Source: Hermetia illucens (taxonomy: Eukaryota > Arthropoda > Insecta > Diptera > Stratiomyidae). Taken from it: a DNA stretch of 64,000 nucleotides. Both the position numbers and the translations under genes were made by a program. Within the stretch, counting starts at the first letter, position 1. Each line of letters opens with the position of its first letter. Below the pieces are notes generated by a model. That model was not told where the DNA came from. It saw nothing but the letters and a program-made list of their open reading frames with translations, and searched no databases. The stretch covers positions 160,784,164-160,848,163 of the forward strand of contig NC_051852.1 in the NCBI RefSeq assembly GCF_905115235.1, given 5' to 3'. Below are positions 21,195 to 32,368 of the stretch, piece after piece.

Positions 21195-22673
21195 CATGAA
21201 AGTCCAGGGGGGTTTTACGTGAGTACCTGCCGTTAAGGCATAATCCCACGGTTCTCTTCGGACACGGATTGATTTTGGGACCACAATCAGAGCCCCGCCA
21301 TGCACCACAGCGGTGCTGGTTTATACTGAGTGCAGGCTCAGCATTCATACCAGTGGATGCGAGGCCTATCTACACTTCTGCCGCAACTAAGGGGTACGGC
21401 ACCCAAGTTGTACAGCGCAACTCCACGCTCGAGCTCAGAGGAGTTCTGCCCGCGATGTAGGCATAACCACAACCACCATGAAACTCCCACTAGGGGGCCA
21501 ACCGCAAATAACCGGGCCGAGAACACATCCTCCAGGGATTCTCCTGGAGCATATGTTCTCAGAGGGCCATGCTGGTTTCCATGGTACCAGATAACCTCCG
21601 GTGAGGCTTCGTGGCGAAGCCACTTCAGATGAGTCCCTTGCAGACTCGGCTCTGATCGCCCTCCTCGAGTACGTGGGGACGAACCTGCCCAACGGCTTAA
21701 CTGGAATCAGCCCGAGGCGGAGAACCGCAACGGAATCTTTCACCACCTAACTACCGCTCTGCGTACAATACAACACAAAGGACATCACAAGACAACATGA
21801 ACACCAAACACACAAGACTGGTGGCTAACCACCGCCGCCACTAGGCCATTCGTCCAGCAGCTGCAAGCGAAGCAGCGTCGAGGAGCTTTCTCCTTCATCG
21901 GAAGGCAGCACGCGCGAGCACATTAGCGCATTTAAGTGTCCCACTGCTAGCAAGGCACTGGCTAACATCGAAGATACCGTTCAATACGTGAACGCCCATG
22001 TCGTCTAAATTGTATATGTCACTGTACGCTGGACAAACACGGAGAACATGTAACCAGTCCTCCGAGTCAGCCCCACATAAAACGTAACCCTGACTGGAGG
22101 CAAGGTTGCGCTTGAAGAGGAAGCCCATCTCAGCTGCCTGCTCCTCACCGTCAGCTTCAAATCACACAACATAGGGGACCCATACGTAGAACACGCAAGG
22201 AAGAGCCCCACATAAATGGATCTAGCAGCTCTCCTGCGTAGACTCCACTCACACCTTATAACACGCCTTAACATACACGTTAAATTTGTAAGACGTAGCC
22301 TGAGCTCGCGCAGGTGCGCGACCAAAGACATGCGTTCCGCGATCGTGACTACCAAGTAGGTCACTTTCTGCTGGATCTGTAAAGACAGTCCGTTCAACTT
22401 TACGTAAGGCGGACGTAGGATGCCTTTTAGCATCATCGCAACGGTCTTATCCGTTGAGATCGTGACACCGATTTTAATGGATCACGCGTTAACAACGCGC
22501 ATGTATTCGGCAGCCTGCTGCTCGAGCTCACGGTGAGTGCTCCCCTCAACAAGAATGAGGTGATCATCTGCGTAAGCTGCACATTTAGCAACGGAAGAAA
22601 GCTCACTCAACAGTTCGTCCATCATTAGGTTCCATATAAATGGACCAGCGATAGATCCCTGCGGACAGCCACG
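21195..22673 (-). mobile_element. R1-like LINE, 5'-truncated, with complete 3' UTR
   Basis: Read on the minus strand it begins inside RT (RGCPQGSIAGPFIWNLMM at 22620-22673), passes the catalytic CAAYADDHLILVEG (about 22560), KTVAMMLKG and the C-terminal Cys region (CGADSEDWLHVLRVCPAYSD at about 22030), and then a 3' UTR from about 21880 to 21195. The motif RGCPQGSIAGPFIWN is typical of the R1 clade. Frame changes occur, so it is dead. An 11 bp target-site duplication brackets it within RTE-B. Its 3' UTR (21213-21650) is the tail shared with element X. Confidence 0.8.
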
Positions 22674-22684
22674 AGTTGCGCTGA
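22674..22684 (+). repeat. Target-site duplication of R1-like LINE, right copy
   Basis: Exact match to 21184-21194. Confidence 0.8.
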
Positions 22685-23885
22685 TAGGTGGAATTGGTCC
22701 AAATGTCGGCAATGATTGTGGAAGTGGAGGATGAGCGAAATCTTTAGTTGAAATCTGCTCGAAGTATTCTCGCCATCTGTCCGTTGCGGCTCGACAGTTG
22801 GTAAGCAAAGGTATCGTTCTTGTCATTAACGCAAGAAAAGTGTTCGATATCCTGTGTACGTTGGTTACAGCTTTTAGCAAGTCGATACAGATCTCTCTCG
22901 CCATCCCGAGTGTCCAGTTTATTGTAAAGATTTTTGTAATGCTTCGCTCGGGTGACAGCGGCCGCTTTCTTTGCTTCCCGGTTGGCAATTAGCAAGCGTT
23001 TTTTTATCGAGAAATTTGTGGTAGAGTCATTTTTTTTTCATGGACCTTCATTTCAACATCATCACTCCAAAGCCAAGTATCTCGGTTGATATACCGCTTA
23101 CCCGGCTTGGTGACCCCGAGGGTTGCAGAGGCCGCTTTGTGGATCGTGTCTTTCATTTGGTTCCATGATTCTTCTACATTCGTAATGGTCGCCAATCGCC
23201 AGTCTCATTGCGCGCTTCCAACTCCTTTCCCCCATGGCACCTGTTACTGTCTGCCTTTTCACCCACATGACCATTAAGGTCGCCGGCAATGATAATATAG
23301 TCGTCAGCAGGCACGTGACAAGTCTTTTAATCGAGAAGTTGCAAGAAAGGATCTTTCTCGGCATCAGGTCGAACTGTCTGTGGTGAAGAAGTGAATAGTG
23401 CGATCAGCTGATATAATGGTGAGCTTCATCGGACGATCATCAAATCGTTCGACTTCTTGAATGGCATTACGGAAACCCTCTGAGATGGCAATGCCAACAC
23501 CATATTGAGTATGTGGGTTACCAAAATAGAGAAGTTTATAGTCATTTTTACCGTGTTCGCGTTCAATTTCGCAGCTTTTGGCACCAGACCATCGGGTTTC
23601 TTTCAGAGCGTAGATATCAATGCGCCTTTTCCGAAGGGTTCTTGCGAGTTCCTCGGTTTTTCCAGTTGGGGTACCGACATTTAGCGTGCAGACACGTATT
23701 TGTTTTGTTCGGACTAACTTGCTTACGTCCTGACGCCGTCCATGCGTCAAGAACCCTTGTCCATTTCTCGACAGGACCGGGGCCCGTCCTGTCACGTCGA
23801 CTGAGGTGGACGCCCTAGCATTTCTTCGAGGCTTGGGACTCAATCCGATCATCATGTTTGTGACGACGTTGTATGCATTTTCTTG

Positions 23886-24200
23886 GTCGGCCTGCCGCGG
23901 TACTTGTCACTAACAGAGGATAGGAATAACTTCAACTATATTCTATTTATCTCTTTCCCTGAAACCCTCCTCCTTTACCTGGGCTTGGGACCAGCATACT
24001 ATGTTAATAGCATGGCGGAAACCATCTACAATTTTTTGGTATTATGAGCTCAGATTATTAACCTTTACATTAAAATTCGTGCCGGGGAATTTCTGAACAC
24101 TTAATTGTTAGCAAAAAAAAGTACATCAGTTGATAATTTACGGTCAGAATAATAGAGACGATCTTTCGTTATCAGTACGCATAGAATATACCCTATGAAG
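23886..24200. other. Intergenic sequence upstream of attacin
   Basis: No gene recognised. It is the distal upstream region of the attacin gene, between the RTE-B 5' end and the kappa-B-like sites. A GATA-type TTGATAA lies near 24130, which is common upstream of fat-body immune genes but weak evidence alone. Confidence 0.4.
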
Positions 24201-24201
24201 T

Positions 24202-24211
24202 GGGGATTTTC
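24202..24211 (+). promoter_or_regulatory. kappa-B-like site upstream of attacin (distal)
   Basis: GGGGATTTTC about 86 bases upstream of the TATA box. It fits the Relish/Imd-type kappa-B pattern GGGGATTYYY known for insect antimicrobial peptide promoters. Confidence 0.65.
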
Positions 24212-24214
24212 TTT

Positions 24215-24224
24215 GGGTTTTCCC
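24215..24224 (-). promoter_or_regulatory. kappa-B-like site upstream of attacin (proximal)
   Basis: GGGTTTTCCC on the plus strand, GGGAAAACCC on the minus: a full match to GGGRNWYYCC. It is three bases from the distal site, so the two form a tight pair, which is typical of attacin and cecropin promoters. Confidence 0.7.
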
Positions 24225-24287
24225 AATTTCCCAGCGATCTTAATTAAGTGTGTATCATCACTAATGATTTCTTGGTGGCTGAGAGCG

Positions 24288-24295
24288 TATAAATA
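24288..24295 (+). promoter_or_regulatory. TATA box of attacin
   Basis: TATAAATA 83 bases upstream of the ATG at 24371. With a usual start about 30 bases downstream (near 24320) it leaves a 5' UTR of about 50 bases. Confidence 0.75.
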
Positions 24296-24370
24296 TGCCA
24301 GATCCAAGCGTAATTTATTCACTTATTAGTATTAACCTAACGAGGAAAGTATTTTGTATTAAAAGACGCA

Positions 24371-25063
24371 ATGGCATTGACAAGGACATCGATGATTATT
24401 GCAATTGTTGCAATCTGCGGTACTTCAACATTGGGCCAACTATCAGGATCGATTACACCCGATATGGCAGGAGGCAATAATGTTAACATCATGGCATCGA
24501 AATTCTTGGGAAACCCCAATCACAACATTGGTGGAGGAGTTTTCGCCGCAGGCAACACACGATCCAATACCCCATCCTTGGGAGCTTTTGGAACCTTGAA
24601 CCTGTAAAATTATGAACCAAATTCAATTAGAAGTCGAGCTTGATTCCGATTTTCCAATTTTTCCAGAAAAGACCATAGTCTGGGGGTGTCGAAAACCATC
24701 ACTCCAGGGGTAAGTGATACATTCAGTCAAAATGCACGACTAAATATCCTGAAGACTCCTGATCATCGAGTGGACGCGAACGTTTTCAATAGTCATACAA
24801 GGCTGAATAATGGATTCGCATTCGATAAACGAGGCGGTAGTTTGGATTATACCCACAGGGCAGGACATGGTCTTTCTTTGGGAGCCAGTCATATCCCTAA
24901 ATTTGGAACGACTGCTGAATTAACGGGCAAAGCTAACCTCTGGAGATCACCCAGTGGTCTATCAACTTTTGATTTAACTGGAAGTGCATCGAGAACGTTT
25001 GGTGGACCAATGGCTGGTAGAAATAATTTTGGTGCAGGTTTAGGATTTAGCCATAGGTTTTAG
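24371..25063 (+). CDS. Attacin-family antimicrobial protein, two exons
   Basis: Secreted glycine-rich antibacterial protein of the fly humoral immune response, acting on Gram-negative bacteria in the haemolymph. Exons 24371-24603 and 24667-25063 (63 bp intron, phase 2); product 209 residues. Residues 1-22 are a signal peptide (MALTRTSMIIAIVAICG, cleavage probably after TLG). Then a short N-terminal segment and the two glycine-rich attacin G domains, with LSLGASHIPKFGTTAELTGK and FGAGLGFSHRF at the end. Domain order and length are those of mature attacins with their leader. No breaks. TATA box and paired kappa-B sites lie upstream, so induction by Imd/Toll signalling is likely. A soldier-fly attacin is the closest I recall. 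It stands alone here, not in a tandem cluster. Confidence 0.93.
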
Positions 25064-25164
25064 TGAAAATCTATAGAATAATTCGTTATTGTTAAATTAT
25101 TTTTAATACAACAAAAGTCTGGAGAATATATTGCATAAAAGATCAATCGATTTTTTTTTTTCCC

Positions 25165-27726
25165 AGTGATCGCGTTATCCCTCGGATCCGCGTTTCGCTG
25201 CCCTAATATAGGAAAGGTTAGTTAAAGGTCCTTGTGGTTTGACTTGAGTACTAGTAGGCATAACCCCAGGGTCCATCTCTCGGACAATGTTGTCTGGAGA
25301 GAGCTCCCCTGTGTCTGCATAAAGCTGCTGATGAAAAAGCTCACCTCTCGCAAGAGAAAAAGGTGTGTTCAGGGCCGTCCGCCACTCCATTGCAGAACAC
25401 ACAATCAGGAGATCGCGCCTTCCTTGTCAAGGAGGGCAACGGGGATCACTTCCGCGATCACCGTCACGGCCGGTTTGGGGACAGTGTGATAAGCAGACGC
25501 GACTCGCAAAGCTCCCCGCCTCAGCACTTGAGCAAGGCGCTTACGATGCGCCTGCCTTATTAAGGGCATCAGTCCATACCTCCGCGCCATAGAGCAGAAC
25601 CGACTGCGTTGCTCTCATAAGGAGACGTCTCCTAGTAGATATAGGGCACCCAATATTCGCCATTAGCCGACTCAAAGCCGAGACTTCAGCTGCAGCCCTG
25701 TCCGCTGCTGCTTTGATTTGCTCGAAGAAGGTTATTTTCGAGTCGAGCATTAAACCAAGGTATTTATCCGCTGGTTTTGACTCTATAGTCAACTCGCCGA
25801 TCGATATGGGAGGCAGGGTCGGGATTCTCCTTCTGGTCAAGATGACTACTTCGGTTTTCTCTAGCGCAAGGCTGAAACCGTGAGGAGTCATCCATCCGTT
25901 TAATCGTCGCATCAGTATGCCAAGTGTGCTTTCGCCAGTTCAACATTGCGTCCGGCAACAAGTGCCGCAACGTCGTCTGCATAACCGACCAGGCGCGACT
26001 CTTCGGGCATATTGAGTCTTGGCAGACTATCATAGGTAGCATTCCAGAGGTCTGGCCCTAGGATGGATCCCTGTGCTGCTCCTGACGCGATTTCCATCCT
26101 TCTCTGGCCTTCTAGCGTCTCATAGAGCAGGGAGCGATCTTTCAGATAATCCCTCAATATTCGCATTAGACAGCTTGGCACGTGGAATGAGCATATCTGT
26201 TCATCTTACGGAATTGAAGGCATTCCTGATATGAAGCGTTATGAAGAACACTATCCGTCGAGATCGGCGGCTGTGTGCCTCGGCTCGATGAACTGCAGCT
26301 ACGACCTCTATAATAGTATCCACTGTGGATCTCCCTGCCTGAACCCGAACTGCTCCGAACTGTCCCCGGCAGCGCGGATCGCTTCAGCGAGTCTACTCCT
26401 GACGAGCTTCTCCAGCACTTTTCCGGCCGTGTATCGCGGTCGGTATGTAGACGGAAGCTCCAGATCTCCTTTACCCTTGCTGATCAGCGCGAGTCTGGCC
26501 ACTTTCCAGCGACAAGGAAAAATGCCATCCTTTAAGCAAGCGTTGAACGCCACAGGCAGCAATTCTGGCCGTTGGCGAAACACGAGTTTGTAAACTTCCG
26601 CCGGGATGCCATCAGAACTTGGTGCCTTCTCTTGCTTTTCATAGTGAGAACCGCTTCTTCGAGCTCTCTCCTTTTGAAAAGCGGCAATCCTCGACCCTTT
26701 CCGCGCTATTGACATCAACCCGTACACGATTTCTGGGGAACAATACCCGTATAATGCGGTCCATCTTGTCGGGACCCACTGTGGATCTCCCTGTTTCGAA
26801 CCCGAACTGTCTTGGGGCAGTTCCCGGTAGCGCGGATCACTTCAGCGAGTGTGCTCCTGATGGGCTTCTCGAGCACTTTCCCGGCCATGTCAAGCAGCAA
26901 TTCAGGTCATTGGCGGAACACCAGTTTGTAAACTTCCGCCGGGATGCAATCAGAACCTGGTGCTTTTTTGTTTTTCATAGTGAGAACCGCTTCTTGGAGC
27001 TTTCTCTCATTGTGAAAAGGGGAGAATCCTCGACGCTTTTCGCGCTATCGACATCAACCCGTACAGGATGTCTGGGGAACAATGCCTGTACAATGCGGTC
27101 CATCTAGTCGGTACTTAGTATGCAGGGCCCCGATTTTCTTGATGACGGCTTATAGCCAAGTCCCCACGGGTCCTAATTCATTTCGTTGACTGGGTTCTGC
27201 TAGCCGCGAGCCTTGCTTTTATTTATAGCGCTGCGGAGTCTCCTTTTTGCTGATCTATACTGTGCGTTTATGGCGCATGCCTTCTTGTTGGCTTGCAAAC
27301 GTTGTGCCAAACGCGAAGCTTATAACACTTCCTCCGTAGGTCGGCAATTCCTGCCGTCCACCAGCACATAGAAGGCTTGTCACGGCTGGGGCATGGAAGC
27401 CTTACACGTCGTCGTTATCAGGTTCATCACTGAATTTACGACGGTGTCAGCTGCGACGCTACCGCGCGCGGCTCTTCCTGCTCCAAGAATTTCAACGAAC
27501 TTCCCGATGTTCATCCTCGCGACATTCCACAGGAAAGGGGACGTCGTGTTGACGCTCGCCGGCAAGTCAACCAATTCGAGTGTCACTCGTCCTCCGATGA
27601 TGGGTCCCCTCGACTTTCGCTCGCTAATTAGCACTAGATCAGCATTTATTTTCGCAGCGAACTGTGCTAGCAACTGGTGCGCAATTGCACTCCGGTGCAT
27701 GTTAATTTGAAAAATGCAGATCATGC
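25165..27726 (-). mobile_element. R1-like LINE, second family, with internal duplication
   Basis: Minus-strand blocks in order: endonuclease start at 27610-27726 (MICIFQINMHRSAIAHQLL, DLVLISE), remains of the linker (27180-27330), RT start (SSDGIPAEVYKLVFRQRPEL, CRWKVARLALISKGKG; 26480-26600), ASGAAQGSILGPDLWN and the catalytic VGYADDVAALVAG (25960-26110), GFSLALEKTEVVIL, then ADKYLGLMLDSKITFFEQ and the C-terminus to 25165. NMHRSK-type starts and AQGSILGP are typical of R1. The endonuclease is mostly deleted and frames are broken in many places. Confidence 0.8.
26325..27112 (-). repeat. Imperfect tandem duplication inside the R1-like LINE
   Basis: The RT-start region occurs twice in direct order: ACTGTGGATCTCCCTG at 26322 and 26777, and CTTCCGCCGGGATGC at 26596 and 26935, followed in both by CATAGTGAGAACCGCTTCTT. 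The unit is about 440 bp; the second lacks part of the middle. It looks like unequal exchange or two adjacent copies, not a feature of the family. Confidence 0.75.
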
Positions 27727-28985
27727 CATTCGCGAACGTGAGGTTGCCCCAACAAGCCGTTGTTTGACTGCCTCAAACGCATGGACGGGCTCAGCAGACC
27801 ACGCAACCTCGCGGGAATCTTTAATTTTGGGTCCAGACAAGTAGGCTTTGAGGATCCCTTGATGATGAGCGGCCCTGGGTGAGAAACGACGATAGAAATT
27901 GAACATGCTCAAAAACCTTCGCAGATCCTTCACCAAGGTTGGTAGCGGAAAACTCTTAATCGCCTTTACCTTGTCTGGGTCAGGTTGGATACCGTCAGGG
28001 GTAATTAAGTGGCTGGGAAATTTCACCTGCTTCTGTAGAAATCTGCATTTTTCAACGTTTAAGACAAGTCTGGCCTCAAGGAGACGTCGAAAAATGCACT
28101 CGAGATGCTCTAAGTGCGCGAAATCATGGATGAGTGGTATTGAATATTTGTCTGGAACTGTCTGAGTATTGAGACGCCTATAATCTCCGCATGTCCGCCA
28201 TTCGCCGTTTGGCTTAAAGACCATATGAAGGGGAGAGGACCAAAAAATGTTTGATGGTCTGCAGATACCCTGTTTCATCAAATTTTCAAACTCCCTCTTC
28301 GTAACCGCAAGCTTCTTGGGTGAAAGAGGACGCACCTTTGAGAAGATTGGAGAGCCGGTAGTATTGATATGGTGCTGCACATCGTGCTTCACCGGCTTGG
28401 GGAAACCATTTTCCGTAGTGATGTTGCGAAACTTTCGGAGGAGTGCGCGAATGCAATGATCGGAAACGTCCTCGAAAATTATCGAGAGAGTGTCATCTCG
28501 GCAGGTAGACATCTACCCTGAAGTCTGGTCGACTAGGAAGCAACGTCAGTTTAGAGGATCGAAGATTATAAGGCGGCTTGGTACTGCGCTTTGGGTAGTC
28601 GTCGCCGAGGCACCCAACGAGCCTAGTTTTTTACTGCGCTAAACGTGCATCCGGTGGTATATTTAGTCGCTTAGGCTCCGTATTTCCGATGGTACCAACA
28701 AACCGAACGCTCTTGGGGAAGCAGACCTCGACCGTGATTGCGATCGAGATCTGCCTCCCGAACGCAAAGTACCTACCGTCGCAGTGAGCTTGGTGACCGC
28801 GTTGGCCAATGTCGTCACTATTGATTTCAGCTCGTCGATTTCCCGAGTTGTGTCTCGGGAAGCTTCTGCGACCACGGAGCGCGTGTACACCTCGTGTACT
28901 TTGTCGACCGTAGTGGACAACACCTCTAGCGATCCCGAGTCCGTACAGGCCAAGATGACGCGGGTGCTCTCCGGGAGTCGATGAA
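27721..28985 (-). mobile_element. Ty3/gypsy LTR retrotransposon fossil
   Basis: Minus strand. Recognisable parts are a gag-like segment (28.66-28.95 kb, with an Arg/Ser-rich tract) and a pol segment with reverse transcriptase (27.7-28.5 kb, containing an HMVFKPNGEWRTCGDYRRLN-type block). Protease, most of RNase H, integrase and both LTRs are not seen. It is broken, with roughly half a dozen breaks and large parts missing, and looks old. Its left end abuts the start of the R1-like LINE. Confidence 0.8.
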
Positions 28986-29187
28986 GCCAGAGAGAGTTTA
29001 GCAGCTCAGAGCCGACCTTATCCCCACCCAGCTTTTCAAAGGATTCCTGGTTTTTTCAGCGACTTTCCCAGTTCTCAGAAGTGCCCCTTTTCAGATCTGA
29101 ATGAGGGTAGTATATCTGATGACGTTTTCCTCATTACGGGAAGGTCGATACGGTTAGACTGTATTTGGAAAGGCTAATGCCTTCAGC
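28986..29187. other. Spacer between gypsy fossil and RTE-A copy
   Basis: No coding or repeat signal that I can name. Confidence 0.35.
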
Positions 29188-31018
29188 TCCGTCGAGCGGA
29201 GAAGCGACTTCACAGACGGAAAAAGGAAGCCTGGGAGAACCAACAAGTATATGAACTAGAAAAGTACAAGTCAGCAGGATGAAGCCCTATACACCTCGAT
29301 GCTCATCCTGCCGAGACAAAGAGGGAAATCTGATTTCCGACAGAATGAACATATTGGAGCGATGGGTTGAGTACTTTGATGAACTACTGAACAACCAGAA
29401 CATCGGCGAGTTGCAAGTCCCGCCAACTGAAGACGACTGACAAATACTGCCACAACCAAGTATAGGAGAAACAGTCCGTGCATTCACCAAAATCATAAGT
29501 CGCCAGGAGCCGATGGAATTACAGCCGAACTGGTTAAATATGGAGGACACCAATTACACCAAGTGGTTCATCAACTTGTGCTCAAGGTAAGGGACAGCGA
29601 ATCAATGCCTGCCGATTCGCAAAGAGGCATTATCTGTCTCATACAAAAAAGGAGGGATATCACACAGTGCAGCAATTATAGAGGTATCACGTTGCTGAGT
29701 ACCATCTATAAGATATTCCAGTCTATTTTGCTAGGTCGGATAGCCCCATACGCCCAGAACATCATTGGCCCATACCAAAGAGGCTTCACTCCAGGTAAAT
29801 CAGCAACAGATAAGGTTTGTTTTTTGTGCGGAGGACGATGGAAGAACTGTTGGAATGTGGACATCAGTTACACCATCTTTTCATCGCCTTTAAGGCCGCC
29901 TATGATAGCATAGCCAGGGTAAAACTGGACACGGCCATGAGAGAATTCGGTACCTCGACGAAACTGATAAGACTGACTAGGCTGACCCAGATCAATGTGC
30001 AATGCCAGATAAAAGCAGCAGGATCACTCTCGAGACCATTCGACATCAACAACGGTCTAAGACAAAGGGATGCTCTATCATGCGTCCTCTTTGACCCGAC
30101 CCTGGAGAAAGTGATTCGCAATGAAGACGTAAATGCGAGAGGCAGCTATCCTCTTCAAGTTCTCCCAACTACTGGCCTAGGCTGACGATATTGACATTAT
30201 GGGAAAAATAACCCGAGACGAATAGTCTACCTTTATCCAGATCGTGCAGGTGGCGCGAGATCTCGGGCTACACATTAATGAAGGCAAGACGAAGGATATG
30301 GGGGCAAAGTCAGCGCCAAAAACGAAAGAACGAACAACATCGAATCGCACTGGTCAAACGAAAACAATAAAAATAAGAGACTACAACTTTGAGAACGTTG
30401 AAAATTTCTCCTATCTAGGGTCGAAAATCACAACCGATAACAGCTATGATGATCCCGCGCGCGGTTGTTGGTAGCCAGCAAAGCCTATTTCAGTTTACAA
30501 AAACTGTTCCGCTCGAAACGTTTCACCATAGGGTCAAAGCTCTTACTATACAAGACATTGATCTTGACAGTCCTCATGTATCCCTCGGAGACTTGGGTTC
30601 TTAGCAAGAAGAATTGCGAACTCTTGACCGCGTTCGAGAGAAGAATTCTCCGAAGAATTTTTGGCCCCCTACATGAGGATGGACGATTCCGTAGCCTACA
30701 TAACGACGAAATCTATGAGCGATACCATGACCGTCAGCTTGTGGATAAAATCCGGTTCAATGGGTTACGGTGGGCGGATCACTTAATCCGTATGGATGGG
30801 GATGATCCAGTCCGGAAAGTCTATAAGGGCAATATCTATGTTAGAAAAAGAAGGCGAGGCAGACCCTGCCTGGGATGGAATTATGACGTGGGTCAGGACA
30901 CCAGACAGCTTTTAGGTATATCCGATTGGTGGACCTCAGCGCAAAATCGGGGTGTTTGGAGTTCCTTATTAAGGTAGGCCTAGACCGGATACCGGTTGTT
31001 TCGTCGTTGATGATGATA
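29188..31018 (+). mobile_element. RTE-A LINE, 5'-truncated RT portion
   Basis: Starts at CGGAGAAGCGACTTCACAGA, matching 53694 in the longer copy. It carries the inter-domain linker, RT (NIIGPYQRGFTPGKSATD, INNGLRQRDALSCVLFDP, GLHINEGKTKDMGAKSAPK, ENFSYLGSKITTDNSYDD) and the C-terminus (FGPLHEDGRFRSLHNDEIY, RRRGRPCLGWNYDVGQD). The AYADDID motif is reduced (about 30174-30200). At least five stops or frame changes. It ends in the TGATGATGATAA microsatellite at about 31007-31018. Confidence 0.8.
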
Positions 31019-31049
31019 ATACTTGTTTTAGGTATATTTTTAAGAAATT

Positions 31050-31210
31050 GATTGGGAACCCCCTTAAGTTCATTCTAGAATAATTAACTCTTGCAGTAAT
31101 ATGGGCTATAGTAAAAAGCATAATACTGATAATTTTGGTGGAAATAGCTCTATTACTCACAAAGTGATAATAGATCAAGATTGTTATTTTTCTGCAAATT
31201 TCGTACCTTT
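31050..31210 (+). repeat. Fragment of GTCY-type element Y (3' half)
   Basis: AACCCCCTTAAGTTC, GGGCTATAGTA and TTGGTG-AAAT-TATTACT blocks align with 56732-56880 of the full-length Y copy, at an estimated 70% identity by eye. Non-coding. Confidence 0.45.
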
Positions 31211-31217
31211 TTATACT

Positions 31218-31965
31218 TCTAACAAAATCCCAATTTTCTACCACTCCAATCATTTAATCCCAGATTTGATACGATTTTCGGAAACTAGATAAAAATTCGT
31301 ATAAATGGATATTTTTCTGTTTGCAAAGGTCATCATCACTCTGAAGATATAAGTGTTCAAACTTTAAAGAAATTTGAATATTGATTTTTCATCTAAATTT
31401 CGAAATGTAATATTTTAACGGCACTTTAAACTTTCAATCCTGCAAAGTTGACAAAAGTTGCCAGATTATGTTAACTTTCGAATGACATTTTCACATGTCA
31501 TGGGCTTAATTATGGAAAATTTATGGATGTTACGTATTAAATGGGAGGAAACGTGGTCTTAAAGTGGAGCAAATCAAACGTCTTAGAATTACCATAATAA
31601 CTAGAACTTCCATATATAAGTCAATTTTCACATGAAGACCACGTTTTCTTACATTTGAGGCGTAATATTTGTAATTCCTAATTATCCATAATTAAGTCCA
31701 TCACTTTTATATGTCATTGGAAAGCTAACATAATCGGGTAAGTTTAAGTACTGTTAGAATATTGCCCTTTGAAATTTAGATGAAAGATTCATTTTGAAAT
31801 TTCTTTAAAGTTTGAACAGTTATATCTTCGGAGTGAGGGAGACATTTGCAAAATGGAAAAGTATCCATTAATATGAATGAAATTTTATGTAGCTTCTGAA
31901 AATGGTATAAAATCTTGGATTAAATGATTGGGGTTGGAAAATTGTGATTTTGTTGGGCAGGTCAA
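31218..31965. mobile_element. Foldback element (long imperfect palindrome)
   Basis: Left arm about 31218-31560, right arm about 31620-31965, in inverted orientation. Matching blocks include AATTTTC-ACC(A/C)C-TCCAATCATTTAATCC (near 31233 and 31926), GTTCAAACTTTAAAGAAATTT (31352 and 31800) and GGCTTAATTATGG / GACTTAATTATGG (31503 and 31690). Each arm is roughly 330 bp, with small indels, around a short centre near 31590. AT-rich and non-coding. It may be a foldback DNA transposon or MITE; terminal target duplications were not resolved. Confidence 0.75.
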
Positions 31966-32368
31966 ACTTCATGACACTACGAAAAACGCTTTAGCCTGTA
32001 ACGGTAGAAGATAGGGTGGCCATTTCATGGAATAATTTCCTTAAAGGAGTGGTACTACCCACCATTAAAATGTCTAACATCGTGAACAAAATTGATACGA
32101 TTCCAAACAAAATACAGTGATAAATAACACCTCCCATCTTATTGTTCCAATGTAATTTTTTATTTCATTTGTAATTCAGAATTTGCGTGGTTTTGTCATT
32201 AAATATAATATTAGCAATAATGTCAGTCTTTTAGATGATATTTAATAATCGTAGAGTATAAATTAAGAATCATTTCATATAGAAACTGTGGTGAAGATAT
32301 CTGTAAATATACGTGAAAAGAAACAGGTTAAAGATATTTGTTTAGAAAATATAAATTCTATTTCACCT

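Larger units (their letters stand above)
19376..23885 (-). mobile_element. RTE-B LINE carrying two later insertions
   Basis: Minus-strand order: endonuclease start near 23720 (RVCTLNVGT, RKRRIDIYALKET, HTQYGVGI), worn endonuclease remainder (DDYIIIAGDLNGHVGEK-like) at 23100-23364, linker (TKIFTINWTLGMAREI), RT start at 21070-21180 (EVEEAIKRMKSGKA; DWQESTTVPIWKKKGSPAKC), FLDLEKAFDHAPHELI at about 20740, and the RT tail at 19499-19816 (RLNLNKTEFLTTDPHE, RFKYLGSTLSANGELR). It is interrupted by a LINE (21195-22673) and by SINE-like X (20073-20690), each with a target-site duplication. Part of the endonuclease and of the RT tail are deleted. It ends at CTTCTTTTTCTTCAGCC like the other RTE-B copies. 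Confidence 0.8.

Noticed and set aside
21269-21632. Open frames in the R1-like 3' UTR
   Set aside because: The same sequence in other copies has different frames broken at different places; it is non-coding UTR.
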